DNA of 64,000 bases, taken from NCBI RefSeq assembly GCF_006442795.2, contig NZ_CP083956.1, positions 2,333,501 through 2,397,500 on the forward strand. The letters are read 5' to 3'. Source of the DNA: Mesorhizobium sp. B1-1-8 (GTDB lineage: Bacteria; Pseudomonadota; Alphaproteobacteria; Rhizobiales; Rhizobiaceae). Position 1 is the stretch's first letter. Every line of letters starts with the position of its first letter. A model generated the notes under the pieces. That model worked only from the letters and a program-made list of their open reading frames with translations. It was not told where the DNA came from and did no database searches. Shown one piece after another: positions 52,968 to 61,011 of this stretch. The position numbers and the translations under genes are program-made.

Positions 52968-52992
52968 AACTTGCATCGGGGACGTATGTTCC
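52968..52992 (-). promoter_or_regulatory. EcfG-type promoter candidate for the 45-residue protein
   Basis: Minus strand GGAAC, 16 bases, AGTT, ending 23 bases before the ATG at 52945. Confidence 0.5.
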
Positions 52993-53180
52993 GGCCGGCG
53001 CACCGCTTTCCATATTTGCCAAAGCCAGCTGCGATCCCTGGCGATCATTGCGAACCAGATGATCGACGAGCGTCGTACCTTGATCGGGCTCGGGACCCGT
53101 AATTGAAACGCTGTGCATCCCTTGCACTTGCGCATTCGCTCGATCCTCGGTTTCCAAACGCACGAAATCGATCTTCTTCC

Positions 53181-53205
53181 GGAACATTGGCGACGGCTGT
53201 CAGTT
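53181..53205 (+). promoter_or_regulatory. EcfG-type promoter candidate upstream of gene at 53343
   Basis: GGAAC, 16 bases, AGTT. The leader would be about 130 bases, longer than for other genes here. Confidence 0.4.
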
Positions 53206-53342
53206 CAATGATGTGCAGGCGCCGCTGTTTGGCGCCTGCCGGAGATCGGTGGGAACACTGATCGGCCCGCGCCCTCCTCCGACGCGGGCCTGCCGACCCC
53301 GCCAGGACGAACCGGTCAGACAAGGATGGACGGGAGCCAATC

Positions 53343-53768
53343 ATGAGATACCAAACACTCGACCAATTGCACGCAGTCGCTGATATCAATCCGCTCGTGC
53401 CGCTCACGACAAGGACTGAAAAGATTGAGAGGTGGGCAGAACTGCTCGACAAGAATCCGCTGCGCTGTCTCGCCGCGCTTACCGGTACCGAGTATCTCTA
53501 TCCGGGGATGCGGGAAGAAGCGCGGGCGGCGGGATCCCCGCTCACGGTTGCTTTCGAGGACCCGCTGCTCAGGGTCTCGGGCCTGCAGTCCGATACCTAT
53601 GGCGAAGCCAAACGCTTCTTCCAACTTTCGGATTGGGAATTGCATGAAATCGTCTGCAGCTGCCACGCCGGCGCAACCATGCAGGCCAGTTGGGCTGCAG
53701 GACGCGTCCGGAGGATCATCACCGGCAATCGTATTCTTGCCTGGCTGAGAAGTCGCTTCGTGCACTGA
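53343..53768 (+). CDS. Soluble protein of unknown function
   Basis: This 141-residue protein starts MRYQTLDQLHAVADINPLVP and includes RCLAALTGTEYLYPGMREEA and SDWELHEIVCSCHAGATMQA. No signal peptide or membrane span is visible. A GGGAG site precedes the ATG. The CSCH near residue 104 is not a heme motif because only one residue separates the cysteines. Its surroundings suggest a stress role. I do not recognise the family. Confidence 0.75.
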   Translation: MRYQTLDQLHAVADINPLVPLTTRTEKIERWAELLDKNPLRCLAALTGTEYLYPGMREEARAAGSPLTVAFEDPLLRVSGLQSDTYGEAKRFFQLSDWELHEIVCSCHAGATMQASWAAGRVRRIITGNRILAWLRSRFVH

Positions 53769-53909
53769 CTGCATCTCAACCTGTTCGCTGCCGCGGCTAT
53801 TGCGATAGCCGCCGGCGGTGCTCGGACGTTAATCCAGCATGACCCGCGGAGCGGCGAACCTCATGAAGGACCTAAGAGTGCAAACAGCTCAGGGCCGGAG
53901 CGCTGCTCG

Positions 53910-54512
53910 ATGCTGAACGATCCGATGGTGCTGATACTGATGTACTTCGTCCTGCCTGTCTGGTTGATCGCCGGATTTGCCGACTGGCTCTGCCATCGCG
54001 CGACGCATATCGAATCGACAACCGGAGCCAAGGAATCGCTGATCCATCTGCTGATGTTCGTCGAAGTCGGCATTCCGCTGCTTGCAGCGATGTTCCTGGA
54101 GATCAATTCCCTGATCATCGCCGTGATGATGATCGTTTTTCTCATCCATGAAGCGACCGCCATATGGGACGTGCGTTATGCGACTACCGCGCGTATCGTA
54201 AGTCCGATCGAGCAGCACGTGCACAGTTTCCTGGAAATGATCCCGCTGATGGGTCTTGTCAGCGTGGTCTCGTTGCATTGGGGCCAGTTCCTGGCGCTGT
54301 TCGGATTTGGGCCTGAGACGGCGCGCTTTGACCTCGCCTGGAAACAGCAGCAGCTGCCGGTGGGCTATATCGCGACGGTCATGAGCGTGATCCTGCTGTT
54401 CGAGCTGCTGCCGTATTTAGAGGAGTTCTTCAGAGGCTTGCGAGCGAACTCCGGCCGGCTTGTCCCTCCCAAGGCCCGGCAAAACAAAGCTAGCGAGACT
54501 GCAGTGCGGTGA
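53910..54512 (+). CDS. Histidine-rich integral membrane protein
   Basis: This 200-residue protein has four or five membrane spans. Histidines cluster at the membrane faces: WLCHRATHIE near residues 26-35, HLL near 46, FLIHEATAIWD near 77-87 and EQHVHSFLEM near 99-109. The arrangement recalls membrane diiron hydroxylases but is not a match to a named family. A GGAGC site precedes the ATG. Function unknown. Confidence 0.75.
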   Translation: MLNDPMVLILMYFVLPVWLIAGFADWLCHRATHIESTTGAKESLIHLLMFVEVGIPLLAAMFLEINSLIIAVMMIVFLIHEATAIWDVRYATTARIVSPIEQHVHSFLEMIPLMGLVSVVSLHWGQFLALFGFGPETARFDLAWKQQQLPVGYIATVMSVILLFELLPYLEEFFRGLRANSGRLVPPKARQNKASETAVR

Positions 54513-54541
54513 GCAAGCGGCAGGTCGCGCTGAGGCCTATC

Positions 54542-54679
54542 TCAACCGCTCTGGTTGATCGCATGGGGCGGGGCCTGCTGGCCGGGTGGGCTCCTGGGCT
54601 CTCTAACCATCCAAGCCCAGACGGCTATCAGCACAAGGACAACTACCAGGGTCATAACCCATGCAACGGTTCGCGACAT
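54542..54679 (-). CDS. Short single-pass membrane protein (45 residues)
   Basis: One membrane span (VAWVMTLVVVLVLIAVWAWM) is followed by a short Pro/Gln-rich tail (PRSPPGQQAPPHAINQSG). AGGA precedes the ATG at 54679 with good spacing. It is too short for many gene finders. No stress promoter was found; a RIME-type repeat begins 25 bases upstream of the start and may have separated it from its promoter. Confidence 0.68.
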   Translation of the reverse strand: MSRTVAWVMTLVVVLVLIAVWAWMVREPRSPPGQQAPPHAINQSG

Positions 54680-54703
54680 CGGAGATCCTCGCGTTAGCGG
54701 CTC

Positions 54704-54810
54704 CTAGAGCGTTTCACCGTTTCCCAGAACCGGCGAACCGCTCTACCCCTTTTTCTTTACGCAATTCCGGACGGAAAACCGTTTCACACTTTTCCTGGAA
54801 TTGCTCTAGC
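54704..54810. repeat. RIME-type rhizobial intergenic repeat
   Basis: A 107-base element begins and ends with CTAG (CTAGAGCGTTTCACCGTTTC at the left, GAATTGCTCTAG at the right) and contains inverted segments such as AACCGTTTCACACTTTTCC. This matches the rhizobial intergenic mosaic element RIME1 known from Rhizobium, Sinorhizobium and Mesorhizobium. The right end supplies the stop codon of the DUF2934 gene. Confidence 0.85.
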
Positions 54811-55009
54811 CACCCGGCTTGTCTGCGTTGGGGTCCGAGGCCGTGCCGACTGTCGGGTCGGGCGCGACCGGGCCGCGCTCGGCCTCGGAGCCTTCAGATT
54901 CGATCTCCTGGACCGCCTGGTCCCAGTGCTCCTGTTGCCGCCCCTCCGGCCGTCCTTCCCGCTCCCAGATTTCGTAGGCGCGGCGTCTGATGCGTTCTTC
55001 CCTGTCCAT
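54806..55009 (-). CDS. DUF2934 domain protein
   Basis: This 67-residue protein starts MDREERIRRRAYEIWEREGR, the DUF2934 core, continues with HWDQAVQEIESEGSEAER and ends in a disordered Pro/Asp tail. Function unknown; the family is common in rhizobial stress loci. The TAG stop lies inside the RIME repeat, so the original C-terminus may have been altered by the insertion. A GGAAC element with an imperfect -10 lies upstream. Confidence 0.88.
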   Translation of the reverse strand: MDREERIRRRAYEIWEREGRPEGRQQEHWDQAVQEIESEGSEAERGPVAPDPTVGTASDPNADKPGG

Positions 55010-55049
55010 GACTGCTGCCTTCTTGGGCCGGACCGTCGTCTATTCGCCT

Positions 55050-55074
55050 AATTGGGCGGCAGGGTGTTTGTTCC
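55050..55074 (-). promoter_or_regulatory. Possible EcfG-type promoter for DUF2934 gene
   Basis: Minus strand GGAAC, 16 bases, AATT; fits only the loose GGAAC-N18-TT form. It ends 41 bases before the ATG. Confidence 0.4.
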
Positions 55075-55125
55075 ACCGGATTTGATGATAGGCCTGATTG
55101 CCCACGTCCCGATTGGCCGAGTGGG

Positions 55126-55150
55126 GGAACGTTCTTCGGATGATCTTGTT
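55126..55150 (+). promoter_or_regulatory. EcfG-type promoter of gene at 55177
   Basis: GGAAC, 16 bases, TGTT, ending 26 bases before the ATG. Confidence 0.65.
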
Positions 55151-55176
55151 TTCCTTCACATCAACCGGAGGACGTC

Positions 55177-55494
55177 ATGGGTAAAGAAGAGAACCGCCGC
55201 GAAACCGGCGCCAGGAAGTACCCGGCCAATACCGATCCGGATCCCTCAGACCAGTTTTCGCAGGCTGCGGCCAACAACGCTAAGCCTCACGATCGATTTG
55301 GGCTGACCCGCAAGCTGGGCGAGGTGGAAGACAAGACTCATCAGTCCGAAGGCCAAAACCCTCCAGAACGGGTTACGCCCAGCCCTGCGACAGAAAAGAG
55401 TTCCGGAGCCGGCCCATCGGTCGCCGAGCATTCGACGGATGCAAAAGCGCCCAAGGGCGGCCGACAACGTGGTGCTCATGTGAAGAAGTCGTAG
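55177..55494 (+). CDS. Hydrophilic, probably disordered protein
   Basis: This 105-residue protein is rich in Lys, Glu, Pro, Ser and Gly (MGKEENRRETGARKYPANTD, DKTHQSEGQNPPERVTPSPA, GGRQRGAHVKKS) and has no hydrophobic core. GGAGG precedes the ATG and a stress promoter lies at 55126-55150. It resembles small hydrophilic stress protectants in composition only. Confidence 0.8.
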   Translation: MGKEENRRETGARKYPANTDPDPSDQFSQAAANNAKPHDRFGLTRKLGEVEDKTHQSEGQNPPERVTPSPATEKSSGAGPSVAEHSTDAKAPKGGRQRGAHVKKS

Positions 55495-55714
55495 CGCTCG
55501 CTTGCTGCGTCGCTTGTTCGTCCGCAGGTTTTGCCGTGGATTGATCCTCCGGTTTCGGTGGTGTCATTTTCGATTTCAGCTTAGACTGTGGTCTCGCCTC
55601 GCTCCAGTTCGTCACCAAAGCAGGTGGACGAAATGATAGAGGAATTTTTGATCGCTTCGAGGCAACAAAGATCGGGAGAATAGTGCCCCGAATCTTACCA
55701 GGAGCGAATTTGCG

Positions 55715-55739
55715 GGAACGAGCGAGCCGGACGCGGATT
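55715..55739 (+). promoter_or_regulatory. Possible EcfG-type promoter for gene at 55797
   Basis: GGAAC, 16 bases, GATT; fits GGAAC-N18-TT. It ends 57 bases before the ATG. Confidence 0.4.
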
Positions 55740-55796
55740 GAATCCTCAGTCGCTGCGAGCAAGCGGCAGAAATGGCGACAGATCCGGAGGATCATC

Positions 55797-56060
55797 ATGA
55801 GCGAGCCACTAAAGACCACAAATCACGAGGTGATCCGGGCATGGATAGAAGCCCGCGAAGGCAGACCTGCGGTCGCGCGGACTGCGGCAAAGGGCGCGGT
55901 GCTGCGTGTAGATTTCGGTGAGCACGAAGACGATTTGGAACCGGTCGAATGGGAAGAGTTCTTCACGATATTGGATGACAACAAGCTTGCCTTCGTGCAC
56001 CAGGACATAACCGCCGAAGGTTTGCCCAGCCGTCTCAACGAATTCGTCGAGCGCGGATGA
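55797..56060 (+). CDS. Small acidic protein, paralogue of the one at 51915
   Basis: This 87-residue protein shares the whole layout of the 51915 protein: TTNHEVIRAWIEAREGRPAV, then VLRVDFGEHEDDLEPVEWEE and FFTILDDNKLAFVHQD, ending LNEFVERG. GGAGG with six-base spacing fixes the start. Two copies in one island suggest local duplication or differential control. Function unknown. Confidence 0.88.
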   Translation: MSEPLKTTNHEVIRAWIEAREGRPAVARTAAKGAVLRVDFGEHEDDLEPVEWEEFFTILDDNKLAFVHQDITAEGLPSRLNEFVERG

Positions 56061-56192
56061 GCGAACTGCCAGACGTCCGGAAAGCGAAACGGCTGGCCAA
56101 GGAACTTGCAAAGCAGCTGTGAGCGGCACGGCGGGTAGAGCTGCCGACTGGGCCGTAGATCGCGTGGGGCACATCGGCGCAATCCCGAAGGT

Positions 56193-56217
56193 GGAACGTT
56201 TGTCGCCCTCACCGGTT
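56193..56217 (+). promoter_or_regulatory. EcfG-type promoter candidate for gene at 56277
   Basis: GGAAC, 16 bases, GGTT, ending 59 bases before the ATG. Confidence 0.5.
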
Positions 56218-56276
56218 AGCCAAAGACCGGCAACGAAGTTCCAAGAGAAGCAAGCGTCAAATCAGGAAGGGAGGCC

Positions 56277-56438
56277 ATGTTCGGAAGCGATTTATGGTTA
56301 TTTGCAGTGATTGGCGGACCGGTCATTCTTTTGCTTGTGATTGTCTATGCGCTCGCCGCCCGCCGCCGTAAAAGCCCGGTCGAACGGCGCGAGAGCGACG
56401 AGGCGACCGAGCGCTTATATCGCGAGCAAAAGGACTAG
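56277..56438 (+). CDS. Short single-pass membrane protein (53 residues)
   Basis: It has one membrane span (LWLFAVIGGPVILLLVIVYA) followed by a charged cytoplasmic tail (RRRKSPVERRESDEATERLY). GGGAGG lies just before the ATG. Below usual gene-calling length. Similar one-span proteins with an Arg/Glu tail occur in rhizobial stress loci; function unknown. Confidence 0.8.
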   Translation: MFGSDLWLFAVIGGPVILLLVIVYALAARRRKSPVERRESDEATERLYREQKD

Positions 56439-56562
56439 CGCGTCAGAAAAGCTGTTTGCCAAGCCACTGTTTTCACGCGATTTTCGGAGATGCGCACACA
56501 GCTCACCTCTGATTTTCCGCATTGGCGGGCATTGCTGAGCCATCTCACATATCTCCGACGGC

Positions 56563-56588
56563 GGAACACGGCAGGGCTCCCGGCTGTT
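56563..56588 (+). promoter_or_regulatory. EcfG-type promoter candidate for gene at 56631
   Basis: GGAAC, 17 bases, TGTT, ending 42 bases before the chosen ATG. It supports the 56631 start over the longer frame that begins at 56490. Confidence 0.55.
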
Positions 56589-56630
56589 ATCAAACCAAGC
56601 GGACAAGGTCCGAAATCGGAGCGGCGGTTC

Positions 56631-57437
56631 ATGACCAGTGACGAGTTGCCGGGTCTGCCGGCATCGCTTCCGGAGATCAATGCAAAGGCGGAGCCGAGCC
56701 TGAAAAGCACCGAGGCGGAAGCGTTCTACACGCATTCAATCCGCGAGCTTGCCGCTACCGGGATTCCTTTTCTCGTCGCCGGAACCTACGCCGTGAGCGC
56801 ATATACCGGCGTTGTCCGCCAAACCAAGGACCTGGACATCTTTTGCAAGGCGGGGGATTTCGCGCGCATACTCGCCCATTTCAAGGATCTCGGCCATGAA
56901 GTCGAGATCAGGGACGACCGGTGGCTCGGCAAGGTCTTCAAGGGAAAGCAGTTCTTCGACGTGATCTTCGCCTCGGCCAACGGTACGATGAAGGTCGGGG
57001 ACCAGTGGCTGGAGCATGCCCGCCAGGTCGAGCTGCTGGGCAGCCGGGTTCGGATTATTGGCCCGACCGAACTCATCTGGTCCAAATGCTTCATCCAGGA
57101 CAGAGGTCGCCATGACGGGGCAGACATCGCCCACACCATCCTCAAGGCGAACGATCAGATCGATTGGCAAAGGCTGCTGTCTTACCTCGACATCCATTGG
57201 GAGGTGCTGTTGATGCAAGTGCTCAATTTCCGATGGATCTACCCTAGCGAGCGGGATCACATTCCAGACTGGCTGCTCGACGAACTGCTGGCGCGGCTTG
57301 CACGGCAACGGCAATTGCCATCGCCCAGGACGAAGATCTGCCGCGGCCGTTTGCTGTCGCAGGTAGATTACGAAATCGACGTCAAGGAATGGGGGTTTGC
57401 CGGCGTCGGCGGGGTTGGAGAGATGCGCGATGCCTGA
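56631..57437 (+). CDS. Nucleotidyltransferase-fold protein
   Basis: This 268-residue protein has a minimal nucleotidyltransferase signature: FLVAGTYAVSAYTGVVRQTK followed by DLDIFC, the expected Asp pair, and later FFDVIFAS for the third acidic site. This resembles AbiEii-like and other MNT-type nucleotidyltransferases. The C-terminal half is helical. The frame is open from 56490, but the promoter candidate and an upstream CGGAG favour ATG 56631. It overlaps the phosphoesterase gene by eight bases, so they form a coupled pair. Role unknown. Confidence 0.82.
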   Translation: MTSDELPGLPASLPEINAKAEPSLKSTEAEAFYTHSIRELAATGIPFLVAGTYAVSAYTGVVRQTKDLDIFCKAGDFARILAHFKDLGHEVEIRDDRWLGKVFKGKQFFDVIFASANGTMKVGDQWLEHARQVELLGSRVRIIGPTELIWSKCFIQDRGRHDGADIAHTILKANDQIDWQRLLSYLDIHWEVLLMQVLNFRWIYPSERDHIPDWLLDELLARLARQRQLPSPRTKICRGRLLSQVDYEIDVKEWGFAGVGGVGEMRDA

Positions 57438-58176
57438 CCTGGCCAAACCAGTAAAAAAGAGCGGCAACGGTGTTATCAAGGTCGCCGCCATAGGTGACCT
57501 CCATGTCCAGGAGGATGCCCAGACCTCGTACCGCGACCTCTTCGGCGAAGTGTCGCGCGAAGCCGACATCCTGGTGCTTCCAGGCGATCTCACCAATCTC
57601 GGAAAACCTCGTGAAGCGGAACTCCTCGCCGAGGATATGCGCGCGTGCTCGATTCCCGTGGTCGCGGTTCTCGGCAACCATGACTACGAATCCGCTTGCG
57701 TCGAGCAGGTCGCGGGAACGCTCCGACAGGCTGGGGTCCATCTCCTCGATGGCCAGGCGATAGAACTGAACGATGTCGGCTTCGTTGGCGTGAAGGGGTT
57801 TATCGGCGGCTTCGGTCCAAGGATGCTGGGCTCCTTCGGTGAGCCGGCCATCAAGGCGATGGTGGCAGAGAGCATCAGCGAGGCCATGCGGCTCGAGAAC
57901 GCCATGCGGCAGGTCCGCGCCAAGCGCACGGTCGTGGTCCTCCACTATGCGCCGATCCCTGAGACCTTGGCGGGGGAGCCGCCGGAAATCTTTCCGTTCC
58001 TCGGCTCCTCGCGGCTGGCCGAAACGATCGATCGCTTCAAGGTGAGCGCGGTGGTGCATGGGCATGCCCATCGCGGCTCATATGAAGGCCAGACGCCGGG
58101 CGGCGCCAGGGTCTATAACGTCGCCAGCCATGTGACGAAGCCGACAGGCCGTCCTTACGCGCTGCTCGAAATCTGA
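57430..58176 (+). CDS. Metallophosphoesterase
   Basis: This 248-residue calcineurin-like phosphoesterase has AAIGDLHVQ near residues 19-27, VLPGDLTNLG, the catalytic VLGNHDYES and the final VVHGHAHRGSYEG, giving the full set of metal ligands. Its ATG lies inside the end of the nucleotidyltransferase gene. A coupled nucleotidyltransferase and phosphoesterase could add and remove a nucleotide on a shared target, as an inference. Confidence 0.9.
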   Translation: MPDLAKPVKKSGNGVIKVAAIGDLHVQEDAQTSYRDLFGEVSREADILVLPGDLTNLGKPREAELLAEDMRACSIPVVAVLGNHDYESACVEQVAGTLRQAGVHLLDGQAIELNDVGFVGVKGFIGGFGPRMLGSFGEPAIKAMVAESISEAMRLENAMRQVRAKRTVVVLHYAPIPETLAGEPPEIFPFLGSSRLAETIDRFKVSAVVHGHAHRGSYEGQTPGGARVYNVASHVTKPTGRPYALLEI

Positions 58177-58247
58177 GACGCTGCCTGCGGACGCACCTCT
58201 TCGGGAACGATGCCGGTGCCTAGCCCCAGCCAACAGCAGCAATGCCT

Positions 58248-59216
58248 TCAGGTGCCTTTTGCGGCGGAGGGCATGCGCTCCGCGACTTTGTCCATTATTG
58301 CGAGGACCGCGTCCGGATCGGTGTGATGCACCATATGCCCGGCATTCGCCACGATATGGATCGTCGATCCCGAAATCTCGGTCTGCAGCCTCTGAGCATC
58401 GGCACCGGCATTGAACAGACGATCGCCGGCGCCGGCGACGATGCCGGCAGGTGCGCGAATTTCCGCGTAGTTCCACGATTTCGAGATCGCGGCCACCAGC
58501 ATCAGGAAGGATTCCCCCGAAATCGAGCGCAATTGCGAGGGCCGGGTGGCCACCTCTTTGGTTCCCATGCTGAACTCTGCCGAGACCGCCGCCGGGCCGA
58601 ATATCCTGCCCATTGCCCCGCGCCAACCAGCCCTCACGAGGCAAGGCAGCAAGGTGTGCCGGATAACGGTGCCGATGACGGGCAAGGCGGGCAGCGCCGC
58701 CAAGGCGAGATCGAGCCTTGGCGGCGGATAGTGATAACCGGAGACCATCACGATGCCCGCAACGGAACCAGGATGCCGACGCGCCAACTCGAGCGCGACC
58801 GCCGCTCCCCAGGAATGGCCGCAGACGATATAGCGTCCGATCCCGAGCTTCGCCGCGGCTGCATGAAGAAGATCCGCTTGCGCGCGAGCCGACCAGATTC
58901 TGCCACGCGACCGTGAGCTTCGACCGAAGCCAGGCCGATCGAAAGACAGCACCCGGTATTTGAGCGCTGCCTTGTCGAAAATGCCGCTTGTGATGAAGTC
59001 TTCAGCCGTTGAGCCGTTGCCATGAAGCAGAAGCAGAGGCAATCCCTGGCCGGCCTCGAAAAAGTGTAGCCGCGCTCCGTCGATCTCGATGTAACGCCCC
59101 CGTGGATGACGGATGAGAGCGCGGTGAGCGCGAAGGCAATTGTAGACCGCCAGGCCGACCAGTCCGGCCGTGACGATCGCCGGGCTATGTCGCGAAAAGC
59201 TCTTTAGGAATTTCAA
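58248..59216 (-). CDS. Alpha/beta hydrolase
   Basis: This 322-residue protein has an N-terminal hydrophobic anchor (SPAIVTAGLVGLAVYNCL), the oxyanion region LLLLHGNGSTAEDF, the nucleophile elbow CGHSWGAA and a late ANAGHMVHHTDPD histidine, so the catalytic Ser and His are present. TTG at 59216 is chosen because GGGAGGG lies eight bases before it; an ATG 93 bases upstream lacks such a site. Substrate unknown. Confidence 0.88.
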   Translation of the reverse strand: MKFLKSFSRHSPAIVTAGLVGLAVYNCLRAHRALIRHPRGRYIEIDGARLHFFEAGQGLPLLLLHGNGSTAEDFITSGIFDKAALKYRVLSFDRPGFGRSSRSRGRIWSARAQADLLHAAAAKLGIGRYIVCGHSWGAAVALELARRHPGSVAGIVMVSGYHYPPPRLDLALAALPALPVIGTVIRHTLLPCLVRAGWRGAMGRIFGPAAVSAEFSMGTKEVATRPSQLRSISGESFLMLVAAISKSWNYAEIRAPAGIVAGAGDRLFNAGADAQRLQTEISGSTIHIVANAGHMVHHTDPDAVLAIMDKVAERMPSAAKGT

Positions 59217-59498
59217 GTCGATTCCCTCCCGCCATGGATGCTGGCAAGTCCGAGGGCAATAGAATTGGCGAAGGCCGCCACGAACGCCACTCCAGCGGAC
59301 GCCGACCACACCGGCTCCAGCATCAAGGCCTACGATGATGCGAGGTGGCGGCGTCCAACGCAGCTCATCTGGCCGGAAATGCTCGCGGATGAATTATCTC
59401 GGCGAAGATTAGCTATTGGACATGTTCATTTCATGTCGCCGTCCGATTCGCTGCCTTGGCAGAGGCAGTAGGCTTCGCGTCTTTGGGGCGCTTACAGC

Positions 59499-59717
59499 CT
59501 ATTCTATTCTTCTGAATCGCCCCTTTTCAATTCGGAATACGCCCGTGCTGCCGCCCTGGCGCTCAAAGTCCGTCAACAGCTCGTCCCACGTCCCGAGATA
59601 TTCGCCGCAATCATCACAAAAAATCGCTGTTGATGGCTGCGCGCTGACCGGGATACGGAGCCTTATCGTCAGGCAATAGGGACATTCCAACAGGTGGTTG
59701 AGGTACTGCTGCGTCAT
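59499..59717 (-). CDS. Small zinc-ribbon-like protein
   Basis: This 72-residue protein has two Cys pairs, ECPYCLT near residues 11-17 and IFCDDCGEYLG near 32-42, spaced for one zinc ion. The rest is short and basic. Function unknown; it could bind nucleic acid or protein. It stands alone in about 670 bases between the hydrolase and monooxygenase genes. Confidence 0.75.
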   Translation of the reverse strand: MTQQYLNHLLECPYCLTIRLRIPVSAQPSTAIFCDDCGEYLGTWDELLTDFERQGGSTGVFRIEKGRFRRIE

Positions 59718-59884
59718 CGCAGGGGAGCATGCGCTCTAAGCCCGGAAAATGCCAGCGCCGATTGAAGCACTGATAACGGACGAGGCAGCGGACCAACGAG
59801 CCGGAAGCGATGTTTGCGTTGAATAGCAACGGAGAAGCGAGATGCCTGCCGAATACGAGAACGGCACCTTGTCTGACACACCTG

Positions 59885-60991
59885 CTACTCCTTCAGACCG
59901 GCAACGCGCTCGATGAGGGGCTTTTGCAGGGCCGGGAAGCGGCCAATGGTCATCATCGCCAGGTTTCTGAACGTTTGGACGAGCCTGTTGGTCGACTGCA
60001 CCGTGGACAGGATGCGTTCGCTGAGCTCGATCCAGCGGTGACCCACGGGCCGGCGTTCGTCCGTGTATCCAGCCAGCGTGCCGTCGCCGAAACGCCGGGC
60101 GAAGGACGCGGCATCCTCAATGCCGAGATTCATGCCACGGGCGCCAAGAGGCGAGTGGACATGCGCGGCATCGCCGCCGAGGAAGACGCGGGCGGTCTGG
60201 TAGCGGATCGCCTGCTTTGCCGGAATATGGAAATGATCGGTCCGCAGCACCTGCGACACGCGATAGTTGCCCGGCACGCGAGCCAATGCGTCGGGCGTGT
60301 TGGAGACCGAGCGGAAGCGGTTGCCACCGATCGGTATGATGAAGCCGACGTCGCCGCCACCATGCACGAATGCCTGCGCAGCACCCGGCTCGTAAGGCCA
60401 GGATGCGATCTCGGCATCGGTGATGCTCCATTGCCGCCTGTGCGTGTAGCCCTCGAATGCGATGCCGGATGACTTGCGCACCGAGCTGTCGGCGCCGTCG
60501 GCGCCGAAGACGATGTCGAAGCTGTGCTTTTCCTCCTCTTCACCGCTTCGGCTGATCCTGCCCTCCACCTTGCCGTCCTGCTGGGTAAGGCCAACCAGTT
60601 CGGTGCGCCATTCGACTTCGATGCCGAACGTCGCCAGCGTGTCGGCCATGATCCTTTCAGTGTCGCGTTGCGGCAGCGACAGGAGGAAATTGTAGCGGTG
60701 CGGCAGCAGCGAGAAATCGATCGTGGCGAGCTCCCGCGTTTCGGCATGGAAATGCGCGCGGCGGACCTTGATGCCCTCGGCCAGCAGCTTGCTGCTCACG
60801 CCGGACGCTTCGAGAATATCGAGGCTGTGTGCGCTGATGCCCACGGCCTTGCTGAGCGGCGTGGGTCCGTCCTTCTTGTCTATTATGCGCGGCCTGGCGC
60901 CGCGTCGCGCCAGTTCGAGCGCCGCGGTCAAGCCGGTTGGGCCGGCACCGGCAATCAGGATCGATCTATCCTCCATCGATACATCCTCCAA
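59885..60991 (-). CDS. FAD-dependent monooxygenase, PHBH fold
   Basis: This 368-residue flavoprotein has ILIAGAGPTGLTAALELARR near residues 10-29, the DG motif FGADGADSSVR and the FAD ribityl motif VFLGGDAAHVHSPLGARGMN. This is the p-hydroxybenzoate hydroxylase fold of aromatic-ring monooxygenases. An ATG at 60976 is an alternative start. It begins 20 bases after the PQQ dehydrogenase stop on the same strand. Substrate unknown. Confidence 0.9.
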   Translation of the reverse strand: MEDVSMEDRSILIAGAGPTGLTAALELARRGARPRIIDKKDGPTPLSKAVGISAHSLDILEASGVSSKLLAEGIKVRRAHFHAETRELATIDFSLLPHRYNFLLSLPQRDTERIMADTLATFGIEVEWRTELVGLTQQDGKVEGRISRSGEEEEKHSFDIVFGADGADSSVRKSSGIAFEGYTHRRQWSITDAEIASWPYEPGAAQAFVHGGGDVGFIIPIGGNRFRSVSNTPDALARVPGNYRVSQVLRTDHFHIPAKQAIRYQTARVFLGGDAAHVHSPLGARGMNLGIEDAASFARRFGDGTLAGYTDERRPVGHRWIELSERILSTVQSTNRLVQTFRNLAMMTIGRFPALQKPLIERVAGLKE

Positions 60992-61011
60992 AGACGTGAC
61001 CGCTGCCTGTC

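Larger units (their letters stand above)
52946..53342. other. Intergenic region with two stress-promoter candidates
   Basis: About 400 bases. It holds a minus-strand GGAAC element at 52968-52992 and a plus-strand one at 53181-53205. A 76-residue minus-strand open frame (52957-53187) lacks a ribosome site and would cover the promoters, so it is not called. Confidence 0.5.

Noticed and set aside
52957..53187. 76-residue minus-strand open frame
   Set aside because: Composition is acceptable, but there is no ribosome site, and it would cover a plus-strand promoter candidate and abut the promoter of the 45-residue gene.
54509..54697. 62-residue plus-strand open frame
   Set aside because: It is antisense to the short membrane protein at 54542-54679, which has better start signals and composition.
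59238..59471. 77-residue plus-strand open frame between hydrolase and zinc-ribbon genes
   Set aside because: No ribosome site, no recognisable motif and no promoter element.
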